The notes under the pieces are model-generated. The model saw only the letters and a program-made list of their open reading frames with translations. It was not told where the DNA came from and searched no databases. A stretch of 49,996 nt of DNA, from NCBI RefSeq assembly GCF_015356825.1, contig NZ_JAACYW010000057.1:1-49996 (forward strand). The letters are read 5' to 3'. This document shows, one piece after another, positions 48,849-49,996 of the stretch (within the stretch, counting starts at the first letter, position 1; the number at the start of each line of letters is the position of its first letter). Source of the DNA: Catenulispora rubra (lineage in GTDB: Bacteria; Actinomycetota; Actinomycetes; Streptomycetales; Catenulisporaceae). A program made the position numbers and the translations under genes.

Positions 48849-49996
48849 TCAAAGTTGCTTGCCGAGGCGGAAGGCTTCGACCGGCTTGTTGTGGTGCTCG
48901 GCGACGATCTCGGCGATCACGTCGCGGTCCTCGATCGGAGCGACCCCGACCAGGTTTGCGAAGGCGGCGTCGATCCCGAGTAAGTCGGCGACCTTGGCAA
49001 AGGCGAGCAACTCGCGCAACTGGGGCGCCCAGCCGAGCGCGCCGGACTCGACCTGTTCGGCGATCTTCTCGGCGACCGCGACGGCCTTGCGGGGGATGTT
49101 CAGGGCCCGGGCGAGTTGGTAGTCCGAGCCGACCTGTATCTGGACACTGAATCGGCTCGACAGAGCCTCGGTCAGGATCGCCCCGTGCACGCCTGGGTTG
49201 TGGCCTGCGATCACGTAGAACCCTTCGGCGGCGGTGATGGTCTCGCCTTTGTGCGCCTTGACGATGATCTGGCGGCGGCCGTCCATCGCCGGGTACAGGG
49301 CCGCGAGCACTTTGGGGGATATCAGGGTTGCGTCATCCAGCAGGAGGACCTTGCCCTCGAGCATCGCGTTGACCAGGGGCCCGTAGATGAACTCGTACCC
49401 TCCGTCGGCCTTCTGGGTGTATTCGCCGATCAGGTCGCCGGTCGTGGTGTCCCCGTCCCCGGCAACAGTGATCAGGTCGCCGAACGCGGCCTCGATGAGG
49501 GAGGTCTTTCCGGTGCCCGGGGGTCCGTAGAGCAGGACCGGCACGTTCGCGGCGCGCAGGCGTTGCAGGACCTCGACATCGGGCAGGCTGGCGAGTTTGC
49601 GCGGGTGGTAGAGCTGCCCGTTGGGTCTGGCGATCGGTGCCACCGCCAGGGCTTTAGGCGTCCTGGGTGTCGGGGCCGGTCGGCCCTGCCCGGGCGGGCT
49701 GATCACAGCGTGGGTGGCGGCGGAGGCGGTGTTGGCGTTCGCGGTGTAGCGCTTGGGGTTGTCGTCGACCAGGTCGGCCTCGCCCCGTTTGGCCAGGGTC
49801 TGGCAGGCGTTGCCGATCGCGCCACCGGAATTGCCCAGGATCTTGCGCAGCTCGCCAACCGTGTAGACCCGGACGCTGTTGGCGGACAGTACCGCTGCGA
49901 CGCGGGCTCGTAGTTCGCCAGGCCCTGCTTTCGGAGGCGCGGTTGGAGTCGGAGTGGTGGTGGCAGTGGAGGCCGGCGAGTCGGCAGCGGGGGGCG
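48849..49996 (-). CDS. MoxR-type AAA+ ATPase with N-terminal winged helix (5' end outside window)
   Basis: The frame runs through the right edge, so the start is not seen; an in-frame GTG at 49706 is probably internal. N-terminal part: PGELRARVAAVLSANSVRVY, then LRKILGNSGGAIGNACQTLA and DLVDDNPKRYT, a winged helix similar to the C-terminal one of the 25.2-kb protein. After a Pro/Thr linker comes the AAA+ core: P-loop VLLYGPPGTGKTSLI (about 49500-49540), Walker B KVLLLDDATLISP and sensor 1 YVIAGHNPGVHGA, then SSRFSVQIQVGSD. It matches the MoxR/CobS-like class, with the VWA/HExxH protein as its expected partner. Confidence 0.9.
   Translation of the reverse strand, partial: PPAADSPASTATTTPTPTAPPKAGPGELRARVAAVLSANSVRVYTVGELRKILGNSGGAIGNACQTLAKRGEADLVDDNPKRYTANANTASAATHAVISPPGQGRPAPTPRTPKALAVAPIARPNGQLYHPRKLASLPDVEVLQRLRAANVPVLLYGPPGTGKTSLIEAAFGDLITVAGDGDTTTGDLIGEYTQKADGGYEFIYGPLVNAMLEGKVLLLDDATLISPKVLAALYPAMDGRRQIIVKAHKGETITAAEGFYVIAGHNPGVHGAILTEALSSRFSVQIQVGSDYQLARALNIPRKAVAVAEKIAEQVESGALGWAPQLRELLAFAKVADLLGIDAAFANLVGVAPIEDRDVIAEIVAEHHNKPVEAFRLGKQL

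Noticed and set aside
33313..49996. Integrative conjugative element or plasmid backbone
   Set aside because: No full integrase, replication initiator, FtsK/TraB-type translocase or attachment site was found inside the window; DUF317-like genes alone do not establish it.
1..49996. tRNA, rRNA or CRISPR features
   Set aside because: No cloverleaf-like segments, rRNA-like sequences or regularly spaced repeats were recognised by eye; a tRNA search program was not available.

Overview
The window is high-GC DNA with strong G/C third-position bias, GTG and TTG starts and ATGA/GTGA gene overlaps. The gene families point to a filamentous or related actinomycete: an actinobacterial tad (Flp pilus) locus, STAND NTPases, trypco2/trypsin NB-ARC proteins and BTAD regulators. 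No rRNA, tRNA, CRISPR array, replication initiator, conjugation ATPase or full integrase was seen. All assignments come from reading motifs by eye, without database searches.

Left part (0.4-15.5 kb): a membrane NACHT ATPase (minus strand) is followed by a divergent pair. On the minus strand is a type IV prepilin peptidase. On the plus strand is an 11.6-kb tad locus in the order lipoprotein, secreted PKD-like protein, SAF/CpaB-like protein, TadZ-like ATPase, TadA, TadB, TadC, a small membrane protein split over two frames, Flp pilin, two TadE-like minor pilins, a TadG-like protein, and a very large membrane LysM protein ending in a winged helix plus BTAD domain. TadZ/TadA/TadB/TadC would drive pilus assembly, the peptidase would mature the pilins, and the LysM-BTAD protein may link wall or pilus state to regulation.

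Middle part (16-32 kb): a conflict/defence-like region. It holds a translationally coupled pair of unrecognised proteins (986 and 242 aa), a decayed IS5-type transposase, a 1083-aa HTH-NACHT protein facing a small membrane protein across nested palindromes, a protein with two winged helices, a trypco2 protein coupled to a trypsin/NB-ARC/TPR protein, and an unrecognised 455-aa protein preceded by a strong palindrome. Between 32.3 and 34.7 kb lie remnants of several genes (GH25 lysozyme, beta-propeller, Cys/His-repeat protein).

Right part (35.6-50 kb): about 24 consecutive minus-strand genes, most tiny, many overlapping by 1-8 bases. They are headed by a MoxR-type AAA+ ATPase (running off the window end) and a protein combining an HExxH motif with a VWA domain. 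Downstream are DUF317-like proteins, a SeqA-like/RAMA-domain protein, a tyrosine-recombinase core-binding domain without a catalytic domain, an internally duplicated protein and many unknowns. The MoxR N-terminus resembles the C-terminal winged helix of the 25.2-kb gene, which may tie the two regions together. This cassette and the 986/242-aa pair are the best candidates for undescribed systems.
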